DNA from: JAJFTV01 sp964532655
GTDB taxonomy: Bacteria > Chloroflexota > Anaerolineae > Anaerolineales > Anaerolineaceae
Direction: 5' to 3'
Assembly: GCA_964532655.1 (NCBI GenBank)
Contig: CAZHMZ010000001.1
Span: 1-64,000 of the forward strand
Length of the DNA: 64,000 nucleotides
The position numbers were made by a program, and so were the translations under genes. Shown one piece after another: positions 1-8,208 of the stretch (positions are counted from its first letter, which is position 1; each line of letters begins with the position of its first letter). The notes beneath the pieces are model-generated. The model did no database searches. It saw only the letters and a program-made list of their open reading frames with translations, and was not told the origin of the DNA.

Positions 1-36
1 ACTCCTTTTGAATGATCAAAAATTTCGCAGAATAAA

Positions 37-75
37 TTAAAAAAACGAACCGGCCCAATTAAAGTTGGCCGGTTT
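37..75 (-). terminator. Intrinsic terminator of RNA copy A
   Basis: On the minus strand an AACCGGCC/GGCCGGTT stem (67-74 with 48-55) is followed by a T-rich run (complement of the A run at 38-45). Its 5' arm overlaps the segment that can form the alternative pairing in the upstream leader. Confidence 0.8.
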
Positions 76-167
76 CGCTACTCTGCTCCCCGTGTACCCC
101 GCCTCTCTCTCAGCATGAGGCAAGCGACCAGATTAAGGTACGCGGATCATCACATCCAAAAGGATTC
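37..167 (-). promoter_or_regulatory. Putative cis-regulatory structured RNA, copy A
   Basis: Read on the minus strand, this leader shares conserved blocks with copy B at 1151-1273: a GGATGTG..TGATCC block, CTGGTCGCTT (122-131) and AGCGAAACCGG (69-79). Between them lie two helices whose sequences differ between copies but remain paired: 137-143 with 91-98, and 117-121 with 101-105. CTGGTCGCT can pair with AGCGAAACCGG, which would block the terminator stem 48-55/67-74. This is the arrangement of a transcription-terminating riboswitch or attenuator. I cannot match it to a known class. The gene it would control lies left of position 1. Confidence 0.6.
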
Positions 168-226
168 AGTTGTTAATTGGACTGTTCCCACTTCCACTAG
201 CAGATAGATGACGGTTAGCTAATGGT

Positions 227-255
227 ATTATACGACAATACAATTTCAGAGTCAA
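227..255 (-). promoter_or_regulatory. Sigma-70-type promoter for RNA copy A
   Basis: On the minus strand TTGACT (255-250) and TATAAT (232-227) are separated by exactly 17 bases. It drives transcription leftwards into RNA copy A. It lies 95 bases beyond the response-regulator stop, so a new transcription unit starts here. Copy B has an equally good promoter at the equivalent place. Confidence 0.8.
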
Positions 256-349
256 TCATTTCGTTACAATAACCGGTAATTTGTATGGTGATAAATAAAC
301 TTTGTGTGATAACTTTCAAAAAAAATCGATCCACATGGCAGGCGGTTAC

Positions 350-1096
350 CTACTGCTTTTCGGTTTGCAGTTTGTACCCCAGACGGTCAATATTGAGGAT
401 TAAATCAGGATCGGCCTTTATATTTTCGAACTTACGCCGCAGCAGATAAATGAGATATTTGATCCGGCGGCGGATTTCAGGGGAATCCTCGCCCCATACA
501 TTGTCGGCGATGCTCTCGTAGCTGACAATGGCAGGTGAATGTTTGGCCAGAAGCGAGAGGATGTCAAACTCCTTGGGGGTCAGACGCATGCTCTCACCTT
601 TGATGGTTACTTCCTGCATGTTGAGATCCAGATCCATCTCGATATCCGGGAAGACCAGCCGGCTCAACTCACGTGGCTTGTTGGCACGCCGCAAAACCGC
701 TTTCACGCGTTCGCTCAACTCGGCATTGTGGAACGGCTTGGAGATATAATCATCTGCTCCGGCAGCCAGGCCTTTGACCACATCATCCTTGCTGGACTTG
801 GCGGACACGATGATGACCGGTACCTTCTCAATCATCTGCCGCAGGTGATCCAGGATCTCCCACCCGTCCATTTCCGGCATCATCAGATCCAGCAGAACCA
901 GATCGGGTTCCTGTTCGGCGGCTTTCAGCAGCGCCTCGCGGCCGGTTGTGGCGCTCAGCACATTGAAGCCCGCAATGCGTAAAATTTGCTTTAGCAAAAA
1001 TACGGTGTCGAGTTCATCCTCTACCACCAGCACACGTTTCCGCTGGCTGATGTCCAGCTCGTCCAGATCGATCCCCATTGAGTTAATCTCAACCAT
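350..1096 (-). CDS. OmpR/PhoB-family response regulator
   Basis: A DNA-binding two-component response regulator of 248 residues. The N-terminal receiver domain has the acidic pair (VVEDE), the phospho-acceptor in LVLLDLMMPEMDG, the conserved Ser in VSAKS and the Lys in ISKPF. The C-terminal half is a winged helix (RLTPKEFDILSLL and a late DRLGYKL wing). An ATG at 1096 is preceded by GGAGG at a good distance; the open frame extends 26 codons further up without initiation signals. No kinase is adjacent. A promoter, structured leader and terminator (copy B) lie directly upstream, so expression is probably set by transcription attenuation. The target genes are unknown. Confidence 0.9.
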   Translation of the reverse strand: MVEINSMGIDLDELDISQRKRVLVVEDELDTVFLLKQILRIAGFNVLSATTGREALLKAAEQEPDLVLLDLMMPEMDGWEILDHLRQMIEKVPVIIVSAKSSKDDVVKGLAAGADDYISKPFHNAELSERVKAVLRRANKPRELSRLVFPDIEMDLDLNMQEVTIKGESMRLTPKEFDILSLLAKHSPAIVSYESIADNVWGEDSPEIRRRIKYLIYLLRRKFENIKADPDLILNIDRLGYKLQTEKQ

Positions 1097-1150
1097 CCCG
1101 CGCCTCCGCAAAAAATGTAGTGATAATGACCTTACTGATAAACAATGATT

Positions 1151-1187
1151 AAAAAATAAAAAAACCGGCCACAACTCAGGCCGGTTT
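1151..1187 (-). terminator. Intrinsic terminator upstream of the response regulator
   Basis: On the minus strand a 9-bp AAACCGGCC/GGCCGGTTT stem (1179-1187 with 1162-1170) is followed by a run of Ts. It lies between the promoter and the start codon at 1096, so it would abort transcription of the regulator unless the alternative pairing in the leader forms. Confidence 0.8.
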
Positions 1188-1273
1188 CGCTGCTATGCTC
1201 CCCAGACATCCGGTTTTATCCTGCAAAACCAAGCGACCAGATGAAATGTCTGGATCAACACATCCTGTTGATC
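1151..1273 (-). promoter_or_regulatory. Putative cis-regulatory structured RNA, copy B
   Basis: This is the second copy of the element at 37-167, here in the 5' leader of the response regulator. It contains an 8-bp GATCAACA/TGTTGATC hairpin around a GGATG loop. A helix pairs 1246-1252 with 1203-1209 (CAGACAT/ATGTCTG) and another pairs 1225-1230 with 1212-1217 (GGTTTT/AAAACC). CTGGTCGCTT (1231-1240) and AGCGAAACCGG (1181-1191) are identical to copy A. The helices differ in sequence but not in pairing, so selection for structure is likely. The ligand or signal is unknown. Confidence 0.65.
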
Positions 1274-1360
1274 AATCTGTATCCAGTTTTGTTATTGCTC
1301 CTCCCAACCGGCAGAAACGATCTGCATTCCTGAATTCGCACCACACAGTTAGTTACTGGT

Positions 1361-1389
1361 ATTATATAACTCGTAAAAAGGTATGTCAA
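1361..1389 (-). promoter_or_regulatory. Sigma-70-type promoter for RNA copy B and the response regulator
   Basis: On the minus strand TTGACA (1389-1384) and TATAAT (1366-1361) are 17 bases apart. The predicted transcript has a leader of roughly 260 bases before the ATG at 1096, which holds RNA copy B. The stretch 1390-1573 behind it shows nothing else I can identify. Confidence 0.85.
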
Positions 1390-1573
1390 TAGATTAGTGG
1401 AAAAATACTGACAGAGCCATTAAACCTGGCTAAGAGTTCTGGCACAAGGCTACGCAGACAGCATTTTTACTGTTATTCAACCGTTTCGGGTGTATTCGCA
1501 AACAAATTTACCGATATTCTGCAAAAAACCGCGAGATTTCTCTCTGGCCAGCCTCAAAATAGTCGAAAGTTTA

Positions 1574-2929
1574 TTACACAGCTAAAACCGGATTGCCGGC
1601 TTCCGTTTTCACCTTCAAATTGGATAAGACGACTCTGCTCCGGTTCCACAACCACGTGGCCTGGCTGATATTACCGGCCAAAAGACCGGCCACACCAAAG
1701 TAGAGGCCGGGTGTTTTTCCCCATATCACACCAATGATCAGAATCAGCGCCAGCGCGGCCAGTGACATGGCCATCGCCTCGGAGATGGAGCGGGTCTTTC
1801 GGCCGAACAGTAAAATACCCTGGCTCCAACTGCGTATCACACTCAGCGCCGGCAACGGGATGGCAATCAACAGGGCAATCTGCCCAAGCGCAGCCAGGTC
1901 AGGCGCCAGGCCGGTGATGGTGCCAAACCACACATCCGAAAGCGGTGTGAGGGCAATCAGGCAAAACACGGAAGTGGTGGCAATGCCCACATACAACGCA
2001 AACCTGGCCAGCCGGGCCGGAGCGTGGGGTTTATCAAGTAATGTAACAGTGACCTCGTTCAGCGCCAGGCCAAAACTTCGGAACAGCGAGATAAGCGAGT
2101 TGACCACCGGTAAAACGGCCAGCGAATCGATGGCGCGCGGCATACGGCTGATGGCCATGCTGCTGATGGGCGACCAGATCATATTCAATAGCGAGGTGAA
2201 TACCAGCGGAATATAAAAAGCGAAGAAAGCCCGCCAGGAAAGCGGCTCGGCCGGCGGAGCAGTTTGTACCTGATACTTCAACACCGGCTGCACGCGAATG
2301 CCGGTGTAAATGGCTTCTGCCACCACCCCCACGCTCAATGCCGCGGCTTCCACCACGGTGCCGGGAATGACATGGATCACATAGCAGGCGACCAGCACCA
2401 AAATATAACCGGTGATGCGGATGACCGTTCCCACCATGATGGCGCTGGCCAGCCCGTTGCGGATGAGAATCCCCTGATGCAGCCGGCGGTAGGCAACCGC
2501 ATAGCAGATGGGGATACTGGCCATCAGTCCCCAACGAGCCAGTTGATATAACTCTTCCGGGGCGCCCAGAATATCATGGGCCAGAAAAAAGTACAGCGGG
2601 GTAAACGTAAACAGGATCAGCATCCCCGTCATGGCGCCGCTTAAGATGGTCATAAACCGCAGCAGCTTCTTATAGGTAGCCCAATCGCGCACCAGGGCGG
2701 TGGAAGCGGACAACAGCATGGTGATCGGCGAATTCATCACCTGCCTGATGGGCTGCATGATGCCCCCGGATGCTGCCAGATTGAGACGCGCCTCCGGTAA
2801 ACGAGCCACCACCACGGCCAGCAGGGTTGATTCCAGACTCATCATCAGCCAGCTGATTGCCAGCGGCCACCACGTCTTAAGGATTTCGCGATTGGACAGG
2901 GAAGTCTTTTGTTCTGCGCTGTGTGTCAT
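1574..2929 (-). CDS. MATE/ANKH-like multi-pass membrane transporter
   Basis: A 451-residue integral membrane protein with about 12 hydrophobic segments and no signal peptide. Its length, the charged loop near residue 230 and the two-lobe layout resemble the MOP superfamily (MATE exporters and ANKH-like transporters). Residues such as GGIMQPIRQVMNSP near the second segment fit ANKH-like rather than drug-efflux MATE proteins. The substrate cannot be told from sequence. It is divergent from menA, whose start lies 25 bases away, so both promoters must lie in or near the short gap. No clear ribosome binding site precedes the ATG. Confidence 0.6.
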   Translation of the reverse strand: MTHSAEQKTSLSNREILKTWWPLAISWLMMSLESTLLAVVVARLPEARLNLAASGGIMQPIRQVMNSPITMLLSASTALVRDWATYKKLLRFMTILSGAMTGMLILFTFTPLYFFLAHDILGAPEELYQLARWGLMASIPICYAVAYRRLHQGILIRNGLASAIMVGTVIRITGYILVLVACYVIHVIPGTVVEAAALSVGVVAEAIYTGIRVQPVLKYQVQTAPPAEPLSWRAFFAFYIPLVFTSLLNMIWSPISSMAISRMPRAIDSLAVLPVVNSLISLFRSFGLALNEVTVTLLDKPHAPARLARFALYVGIATTSVFCLIALTPLSDVWFGTITGLAPDLAALGQIALLIAIPLPALSVIRSWSQGILLFGRKTRSISEAMAMSLAALALILIIGVIWGKTPGLYFGVAGLLAGNISQATWLWNRSRVVLSNLKVKTEAGNPVLAV

Positions 2930-2953
2930 AAGTACCGGTCAAAGATTTGACTA

Positions 2954-3934
2954 GTGTATCATGAAACGAGTAAAGCCATTGCGGTTACAATAAACAGCAT
3001 GGCTTCTACCGCTCTTTCACCCATGTCGATGAAAAAACGATGGCTGCTGGCCAGCCGTCCCAAAACCCTGCCGGCTGCCATATCGCCGGTGCTGGTGGGA
3101 TGGGCGGTTTCCCTCAGTGTTCTGCACACACGCACCGGCAACCTGGCCGGCTTCCCACTGCTGCCCGCCCTGCTGACCCTGCTGATCGCCGTGTTGATCC
3201 AGATTGTGGCTAATTTGGTGAACGATGTATCCGACTATGAAAAAGGGGCGGACGCCGGTGAACGTCTGGGACCTTTGCGTGTGACGCAGGCCGGCCTGAT
3301 CACTCCCCGCCAGATGTGGGCAGCCGTGTTGCTGCTTCTGACTGTCGCTGCGGCTGCCGGCGTTTATCTTGTTTTTCTGGCCGGCTGGCCGGTGCTTCTC
3401 ATCGGGGCAGCCTGTATGGCCGGCGCAGTTTTCTACTCGGTGGGACGTTATTCGTTTTCCGCCACCGGTCTGGGGGACTTGTTCGCGACGCTGTTCTTCG
3501 GGTTTGGGGGGGTGTGCGGTACCGTGTATGTACTGACGGGAAGCGTTCCCCTGTTGGCCTGGGCAGCCGCTCTGCCGGTGGGTCTGCTGGTAACTGCCAT
3601 CCTGGTGGTCAACAACATCCGCGATGAAGAGAATGACCGGAAAGCAGGTCGCCGGAATATCCCGGTACGCTTTGGACGTAAAGCCGGAGAAATCGAATAC
3701 ACCTGCCTTCTGGCGGCGGCGTATTTGTCATCCGTTGGAGTTGCCGCCACAGCGAGCAGCGGATGGATGTTGCTGGTCTGGTTAAGCCTGCCGTCCGCCA
3801 TCAAACTGCGCCGCAATCTGATCGCAGAGCCTGTTGGACCTCGCTTCAACCAGTTTCTGGCGCAGACAGCCCGTATTACCCTCATCTACAGCCTGCTGCT
3901 GTGTGCGGGTATCCTGCTTGGCATCTGGTTTTAG
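2954..3934 (+). CDS. menA: 1,4-dihydroxy-2-naphthoate polyprenyltransferase
   Basis: UbiA-family membrane prenyltransferase that attaches the isoprenoid tail to dihydroxynaphthoate in menaquinone synthesis. The family hallmark RPKTLPAAISPVLVG starts near residue 35. The first Asp-rich motif is NLVNDVSDYEKGAD, and the second is NNIRDEENDRKAG followed by RFGRKAG, typical of MenA rather than UbiA. About eight membrane segments are present. The first codon of the frame is GTG at 2954; ATGs at 2999, 3023 or 3029 are equally possible and the last gives the usual MenA N-terminus. menG lies nearby on the opposite strand, so two late menaquinone steps cluster here. Confidence 0.9.
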   Translation: MYHETSKAIAVTINSMASTALSPMSMKKRWLLASRPKTLPAAISPVLVGWAVSLSVLHTRTGNLAGFPLLPALLTLLIAVLIQIVANLVNDVSDYEKGADAGERLGPLRVTQAGLITPRQMWAAVLLLLTVAAAAGVYLVFLAGWPVLLIGAACMAGAVFYSVGRYSFSATGLGDLFATLFFGFGGVCGTVYVLTGSVPLLAWAAALPVGLLVTAILVVNNIRDEENDRKAGRRNIPVRFGRKAGEIEYTCLLAAAYLSSVGVAATASSGWMLLVWLSLPSAIKLRRNLIAEPVGPRFNQFLAQTARITLIYSLLLCAGILLGIWF

Positions 3935-3952
3935 CGAACCGCCATCTGCCTA

Positions 3953-4333
3953 TCAGGCCGGTGAGCCATCCTGCGCTTCAGGCGAGCGATTATCCGTCGA
4001 TGCTTGAAGGAACCGCATCCCTTCAAACACCTGCTGAACCCGTTGCAGACTCATTGCCCCAATATACTCGCCCAACTGTTGCTTCTTGACCGAAGAGATC
4101 TTGGATACTTCCACCACGCTCCGCTTGGGTAAGTTTCCCTCACCATCATCCAACAGCAAATTGCCCGGAAGGTTGGCCCGTTTCAAATTGGATGTGATGG
4201 CACACACAATCACCCGGGTAAGCCGGCTGCGATTGAAGACGTTCTCCTGCAAAATCACAAACGGATGGGCAGGCCTGGTTTCATCCCCTTCAGACGGATG
4301 CACCCAATAAATATCCCCTTGCTGAATTTTCAT
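3953..4333 (-). CDS. MazF/PemK-type endoribonuclease toxin, no antitoxin seen
   Basis: A 126-residue protein starting KIQQGDIYWV with the MazF core: the Arg-Pro pair before FVILQ, AITSNLKRANLP and a late SVVEVSKISSV strand. In MazF the Arg and the Thr of the AIT segment serve in mRNA cleavage. The ATG at 4333 follows AGAGG at five bases, so the longer frame to 4411 is not used. The upstream 74 bases to menG contain no antitoxin gene, and menA converges from downstream, so it is a solitary MazF. It could be a toxin with a distant antitoxin or a domesticated nuclease. Confidence 0.8.
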   Translation of the reverse strand: MKIQQGDIYWVHPSEGDETRPAHPFVILQENVFNRSRLTRVIVCAITSNLKRANLPGNLLLDDGEGNLPKRSVVEVSKISSVKKQQLGEYIGAMSLQRVQQVFEGMRFLQASTDNRSPEAQDGSPA

Positions 4334-4407
4334 TTTATCCTCTAATTGGATTGTACCTGACCGGAATGAGTGACGTGTGAAACTCGTGGTGTCGCCTGCG
4401 GCGAAAC

Positions 4408-5118
4408 TCACACCGCGCGTTTACGGCCCCAGTGAATGGCCATGGTGCCCAGCATGCGTTTGACATAACCCACCGCACTGAAGCCGGCCTGCCGGATCCG
4501 CGCTGCCAGTTTGTCAGCCTGCAAAAATCCTTCGGTGGAATCAGGCAGATAGTGATACGCCTCGGATTCGCCGGTGATGATCCGCCCCAACAGTGGGATG
4601 ATCACCTGCAAGTGAAAACGGATGAATGGCTGGAGCAGATTATGCGCAGGAGGGGTGGTATCCAGCGCGGCCCACATTTTTTGCGGTTTCAGAACCCGCT
4701 GCTGCTCACCCAGCGTACGATCCAGGTTGCTCACATTGCGCAGTAGATAGCCGGAAATGACACCGTCAAACACCTGTGCGTTAAACGGCAAGTGCTCGGC
4801 ATCGGCCGCCACCCAGGCAATCCCCGCAGTTCCGGGACGATTTTTGCCCGCCCGCAGCATACCGGGCGTCAGATCGCTGGCGATCACCAGCGCATCCGGG
4901 TGGGAATGGCGGATCTGGATAGCAATATCACCGGTGCCCGCACCGGCATCCAGGACCACCGCCTGTGCCGGTATCTCAAGCCGGCGAACGGCCTCGCGCC
5001 GCCAGCGCAGATCCTGTCCAAAAGTCATCAGACGGTTCATTAAATCATAACGGCGGGCAATCCGCCCAAACATACCGCGTACGTACTGGGTGCGTTCTTC
5101 TCCGGTAAGGTGTGTCAT
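4408..5118 (-). CDS. menG: Demethylmenaquinone methyltransferase
   Basis: A 236-residue class I SAM-dependent methyltransferase of the UbiE/MenG family, which methylates demethylmenaquinone as the last step of menaquinone synthesis. The N-terminal MFGRIARRYDLMNRLM segment and the SAM-binding loop LDAGAGTGDIA are diagnostic, with the acidic ribose-binding residue in IASDLTPGML and the later LRNVSN motif. No ubiquinone genes are visible, so the menaquinone role is favoured. The family motif usually read PG..F..L after the LRNV region is modified (the segment reads EQQRVLKPQKMWAALD), a mild divergence. Confidence 0.88.
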   Translation of the reverse strand: MTHLTGEERTQYVRGMFGRIARRYDLMNRLMTFGQDLRWRREAVRRLEIPAQAVVLDAGAGTGDIAIQIRHSHPDALVIASDLTPGMLRAGKNRPGTAGIAWVAADAEHLPFNAQVFDGVISGYLLRNVSNLDRTLGEQQRVLKPQKMWAALDTTPPAHNLLQPFIRFHLQVIIPLLGRIITGESEAYHYLPDSTEGFLQADKLAARIRQAGFSAVGYVKRMLGTMAIHWGRKRAV

Positions 5119-5178
5119 CTATTTGATGATAACATGAATGCCTGCCTCTATTTTTATTCAAGCGATTATTTTGTAGAC

Positions 5179-5207
5179 TTGACACAACCGTTCAACACGG
5201 GCATACT
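5179..5207 (+). promoter_or_regulatory. Promoter of the peptidoglycan-recycling operon
   Basis: TTGACA (5179-5184) and CATACT (5202-5207) are separated by 17 bases. A strong ribosome binding site, CAGGAGG, follows at 5217-5223, directly before the anmK ATG at 5231, so the 5' leader is very short. Confidence 0.7.
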
Positions 5208-5230
5208 CAGCCTGTACAGGAGGCATTCTC

Positions 5231-6394
5231 ATGCTTGTAATTGGATTAATGTCAGGCACATCCGCCGACGGGGTGGATGCTGCTTTAATGGAACTGCACG
5301 GCGCACCGCCTGCCGTGAACTGGAAGCTTGTCAGGCATGTTCATCTGGCGTATCCCGCCGAACTCCAGGCTGAGATACTGAGCTGCGCCCGCGCCGAAAC
5401 CAGCAGCGTTCAGGCGCTGTGCCGGGTGAATTTTTCGCTGGCCAAAGTCTTTTCCCGGGCAGTATTACAGGTGATTGACGAAGAAGGATTGACCCCGGAA
5501 CAGGTGGATCTGATCGGCTCACACGGGCAGACCGTCTGGCACATCCCCACCGGCCCCAACGCCTCCACACTGCAGATCGGCGAGGCGGCTGTCATCGCCG
5601 AGCGAACCGGCATCACCACCATCCATAACTTCCGCCCACGTGATATGGCAGCCGGCGGACAGGGCGCGCCACTCACCTCGTATACCGATGCGGTCCTGTT
5701 CACCCATCCCACCATGGTGCGAGCCTGCCAGAACATCGGCGGCATTGCCAACCTCACTTTCCTCCCCCCTACCTCACAGCCCCAGTATGTTCCGCTGGCT
5801 TTTGATACCGGCCCAGGCAACATGCTGCTGGATGACGCCATTCGCATGATCAGCGGCGGGGTAGAAACCTTTGACCGGGATGGGAAACACGCCATGCGTG
5901 GCCGTGTGAACGCCGGACTGCTGGGTGATTGGCTGGAAACCGAGCCCTATTACACGCAACGCCCGCCCAAGACCACCGGCCGTGAGCTGTTTACCCGCGC
6001 TTACGGCAGCAAACTGTGGGATCAGGCGCGCGAAATGGGTCTGAATGCGGATGATTTCATCGCCACCCTGACCGCCTTAACTGCCCGCACGATTGCCGAT
6101 GCGTACCGCAATTATTTACCGCTTATGCCGGAAGAGATCATCGTCAGTGGCGGCGGAGCGCTCAACCCGGCCTTGATGGATCTGCTCGTCCAGGCATTGG
6201 CGCCTGCCCGTCTGCTCACCTCTGATGATATGGGCTTACCCTCCGAGGCCAAGGAAGCAGCCGCTTTTGCCCTGCTGGCCTATGAAACCTGGCATAACCG
6301 GCCCTCCACGCTGCCTTCCGCCACAGGCGCAAGACACCCCTCCGTGCTGGGCAGCATCACCCCCGGCCAAAACTGGAACCGGCTGGAGCGCTGA
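5231..6394 (+). CDS. anmK: Anhydro-N-acetylmuramic acid kinase
   Basis: Cytoplasmic kinase that opens and phosphorylates 1,6-anhydro-MurNAc to MurNAc-6-phosphate during peptidoglycan recycling. The 387-residue length is typical. It begins with the phosphate-binding GLMSGTSADGVDAAL, then GSHGQTVWH, NIGGIANLT and the DTGPGNMLLDDAI block, and ends with GGGALNP and GLPSEAKEAAAFALL. The product feeds MurQ, encoded seven bases downstream. A strong AGGAGG site fixes the start. First gene of a three-gene operon. Confidence 0.96.
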   Translation: MLVIGLMSGTSADGVDAALMELHGAPPAVNWKLVRHVHLAYPAELQAEILSCARAETSSVQALCRVNFSLAKVFSRAVLQVIDEEGLTPEQVDLIGSHGQTVWHIPTGPNASTLQIGEAAVIAERTGITTIHNFRPRDMAAGGQGAPLTSYTDAVLFTHPTMVRACQNIGGIANLTFLPPTSQPQYVPLAFDTGPGNMLLDDAIRMISGGVETFDRDGKHAMRGRVNAGLLGDWLETEPYYTQRPPKTTGRELFTRAYGSKLWDQAREMGLNADDFIATLTALTARTIADAYRNYLPLMPEEIIVSGGGALNPALMDLLVQALAPARLLTSDDMGLPSEAKEAAAFALLAYETWHNRPSTLPSATGARHPSVLGSITPGQNWNRLER

Positions 6395-6400
6395 TCGACC

Positions 6401-7294
6401 ATGAGCCAACAACTCCCCGGCACCGAAATCCCCAATCCCCGCACCAGCAATCTGGATCAGATAAGCACCCTGGAAATGTTGCAGACCATCAACCGCGAAG
6501 ACGCCCAGGTGGCCGTCGCGGTTCAGGCCTGTCTCCTACAGATCGCAGAAGCGGTGGATGCGGTGGCTGATCGTCTGCGGCGCGGCGGACGTCTGTTCTA
6601 CGTTGGCGCCGGTACCTCCGGTCGCCTGGGTGTACTGGACGCCTCCGAATGCCCTCCCACCTTCAGCGTGAAACCGGAACTGGTGACCGGCCTCATCGCC
6701 GGCGGTGACCGGGCTCTCCGCTTTCCGGTGGAAGGCGCCGAAGACGACCCCGCGCAGGCAAAGCTGGATCTGCAGGCTGCCGGATTGACTGAAAAAGACT
6801 GTCTGGTGGGTCTCAGCGCCGGCGGCAGCGCCCCTTATGTACTGGGGGCCCTGCAATACGGGCGTGAGATTGGCGCGCTGTGCATCGGTATCGCCTGTGT
6901 GAAGCCGGCCGCGCTCAGCCAGGACGCTCATATCAGCATTCTGGCCGTCACCGGCCCGGAAGTGCTCACCGGCTCTACCCGTTTGAAAGCCGGCACAGCC
7001 CAGAAGATGATCCTCAACATGCTCAGCACCAGTGTGATGGTGCGATTGGGCAAGACCTATGGCAACCTGATGGTCGATCTGCAAGCCAGCAACAAAAAGC
7101 TGCGCCTGCGCGCCATACGCCTGGTGACGCAGATTTGCGAAATCGGCGAGGAAGAAGCACAAGAATTACTCATCCAGTGCGGCTGGCAGGTAAAAACCGC
7201 CGCAGCGGCCTGGTTTCTGCACTCCACCCCGCAGCAGGCGCGTGAGGCGCTGGAAAAGGCGGGCGGTATGCTGCGCAAGGTGATCGAACCGTGA
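6401..7294 (+). CDS. murQ: N-acetylmuramic acid 6-phosphate etherase
   Basis: SIS-fold lyase that removes D-lactate from MurNAc-6-phosphate to give GlcNAc-6-phosphate. The 297-residue protein has the N-terminal TSNLDQISTLEML segment, the sugar-phosphate loop YVGAGTSGRLGVLDASECPP, the catalytic-Glu region PVEGAEDD, the second SIS loop VGLSAGGSAPYVLGAL and GSTRLKAGTAQKMILNM, all characteristic of MurQ rather than GckR. It follows anmK by six bases and overlaps the next gene by four, so the three are translationally coupled. Confidence 0.96.
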   Translation: MSQQLPGTEIPNPRTSNLDQISTLEMLQTINREDAQVAVAVQACLLQIAEAVDAVADRLRRGGRLFYVGAGTSGRLGVLDASECPPTFSVKPELVTGLIAGGDRALRFPVEGAEDDPAQAKLDLQAAGLTEKDCLVGLSAGGSAPYVLGALQYGREIGALCIGIACVKPAALSQDAHISILAVTGPEVLTGSTRLKAGTAQKMILNMLSTSVMVRLGKTYGNLMVDLQASNKKLRLRAIRLVTQICEIGEEEAQELLIQCGWQVKTAAAAWFLHSTPQQAREALEKAGGMLRKVIEP

Positions 7295-8208
7295 AATTCA
7301 TTTTGGGAGTGGATGGCGGAGGGAGCAAGACCCTCGCCCTGCTGGCTGATGAAACTGGCCGGGTCATCGGCCGCGGAACAGGCGGCTCGTGCGCTTTTCA
7401 AGCACTCCCTGAAAAAGACGTGCGCCAGGCGCTGCGCGATGCGGTGAATGGAGCGTTTGCTCAGGCCGGTATTCCGGTACAACCGGCTGCCGTGCTGGGA
7501 TTGGGTATTTCGGGCGTGGACCGCCCCGGTGACCACATCAAAGTGCAGCGGTTTTTGAATGAAGAACACCTGGCCCAGGAAAATATTGTGGTCAATGACG
7601 GCGAACTGCTGCTGTGGTGCGGAGCGCTGCGGGGTTGGGGCATTGGGGTCATCTCGGGCACCGGCTCCATTGTGATTGGCCGCGACCTGGCCGGGCGCTT
7701 TGCGCGCGCCGGTGGGTGGGGCTACCGCTTTGGCGATGAAGGCAGCGGGTTTATGATCGGCACCGAGGCGCTGCGAGCGGTGGCCCGGGCTGATGATCAA
7801 CGTGGCCCGCAGACTCTGCTCACCCGGCTGGTGCTGGAGCATTGGGGGCTGGAAAAGCCCTGCGATCTGATCCCCTATGTGTATCAGGGCAATCTGCCGT
7901 ATGCGCAGGTGGCCAGGCTGGCACCGTTGGTGGGTTCTGCCGCCGCGCAGGGGGATGCTGTGGCTGCGGAAATTTTGGAGCAGGCCGCCCGGGACTTAAT
8001 CCAAACGGTAGCGGCGCTGTGCCGCCAGCTAAATTTTATCGGGTCGATCCCTACTGCCCTGGGCGGCGGTACACTGCTGCACATTGAGCAGCTCCGCGCT
8101 GGCTTGATCCGCGGTGCGGCGGAAGCCGGTGTGCGCATGGAACCGCTGGAGCTGGCGCATGAACCGGCACAAGGGGCAGTCAGAATGGCGCTGGAGAGAT
8201 TCCTATAA
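7291..8208 (+). CDS. BadF/BadG-type N-acetylhexosamine kinase
   Basis: A 305-residue ASKHA-fold sugar kinase. The phosphate-1 loop is GVDGGGSKTLALLAD; GLGISGVDRPGD, a catalytic-region VNDGELLLW, the phosphate-2 loop GVISGTGSIVIG and GWGYRFGDEGSG follow, with ALGGGTL as the adenosine motif. Family members phosphorylate GlcNAc or MurNAc. Co-transcription with anmK and murQ points to salvage of free amino sugars. Start is a GTG overlapping the murQ stop (GTGA). Distinguishing GlcNAc from MurNAc kinase needs biochemistry. Confidence 0.85.
   Translation: MKFILGVDGGGSKTLALLADETGRVIGRGTGGSCAFQALPEKDVRQALRDAVNGAFAQAGIPVQPAAVLGLGISGVDRPGDHIKVQRFLNEEHLAQENIVVNDGELLLWCGALRGWGIGVISGTGSIVIGRDLAGRFARAGGWGYRFGDEGSGFMIGTEALRAVARADDQRGPQTLLTRLVLEHWGLEKPCDLIPYVYQGNLPYAQVARLAPLVGSAAAQGDAVAAEILEQAARDLIQTVAALCRQLNFIGSIPTALGGGTLLHIEQLRAGLIRGAAEAGVRMEPLELAHEPAQGAVRMALERFL

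Noticed and set aside
37..1273. Known riboswitch class such as cyclic di-GMP, TPP or yybP
   Set aside because: Only short words (for example GGGGAG) agree; the conserved core blocks and helix order do not fit any class I can recall, so the element is left unnamed.
6536..7842. Long frames antisense to murQ and the sugar kinase
   Set aside because: They are shadows produced by the high GC content and codon bias of the real operon and show no protein family features.
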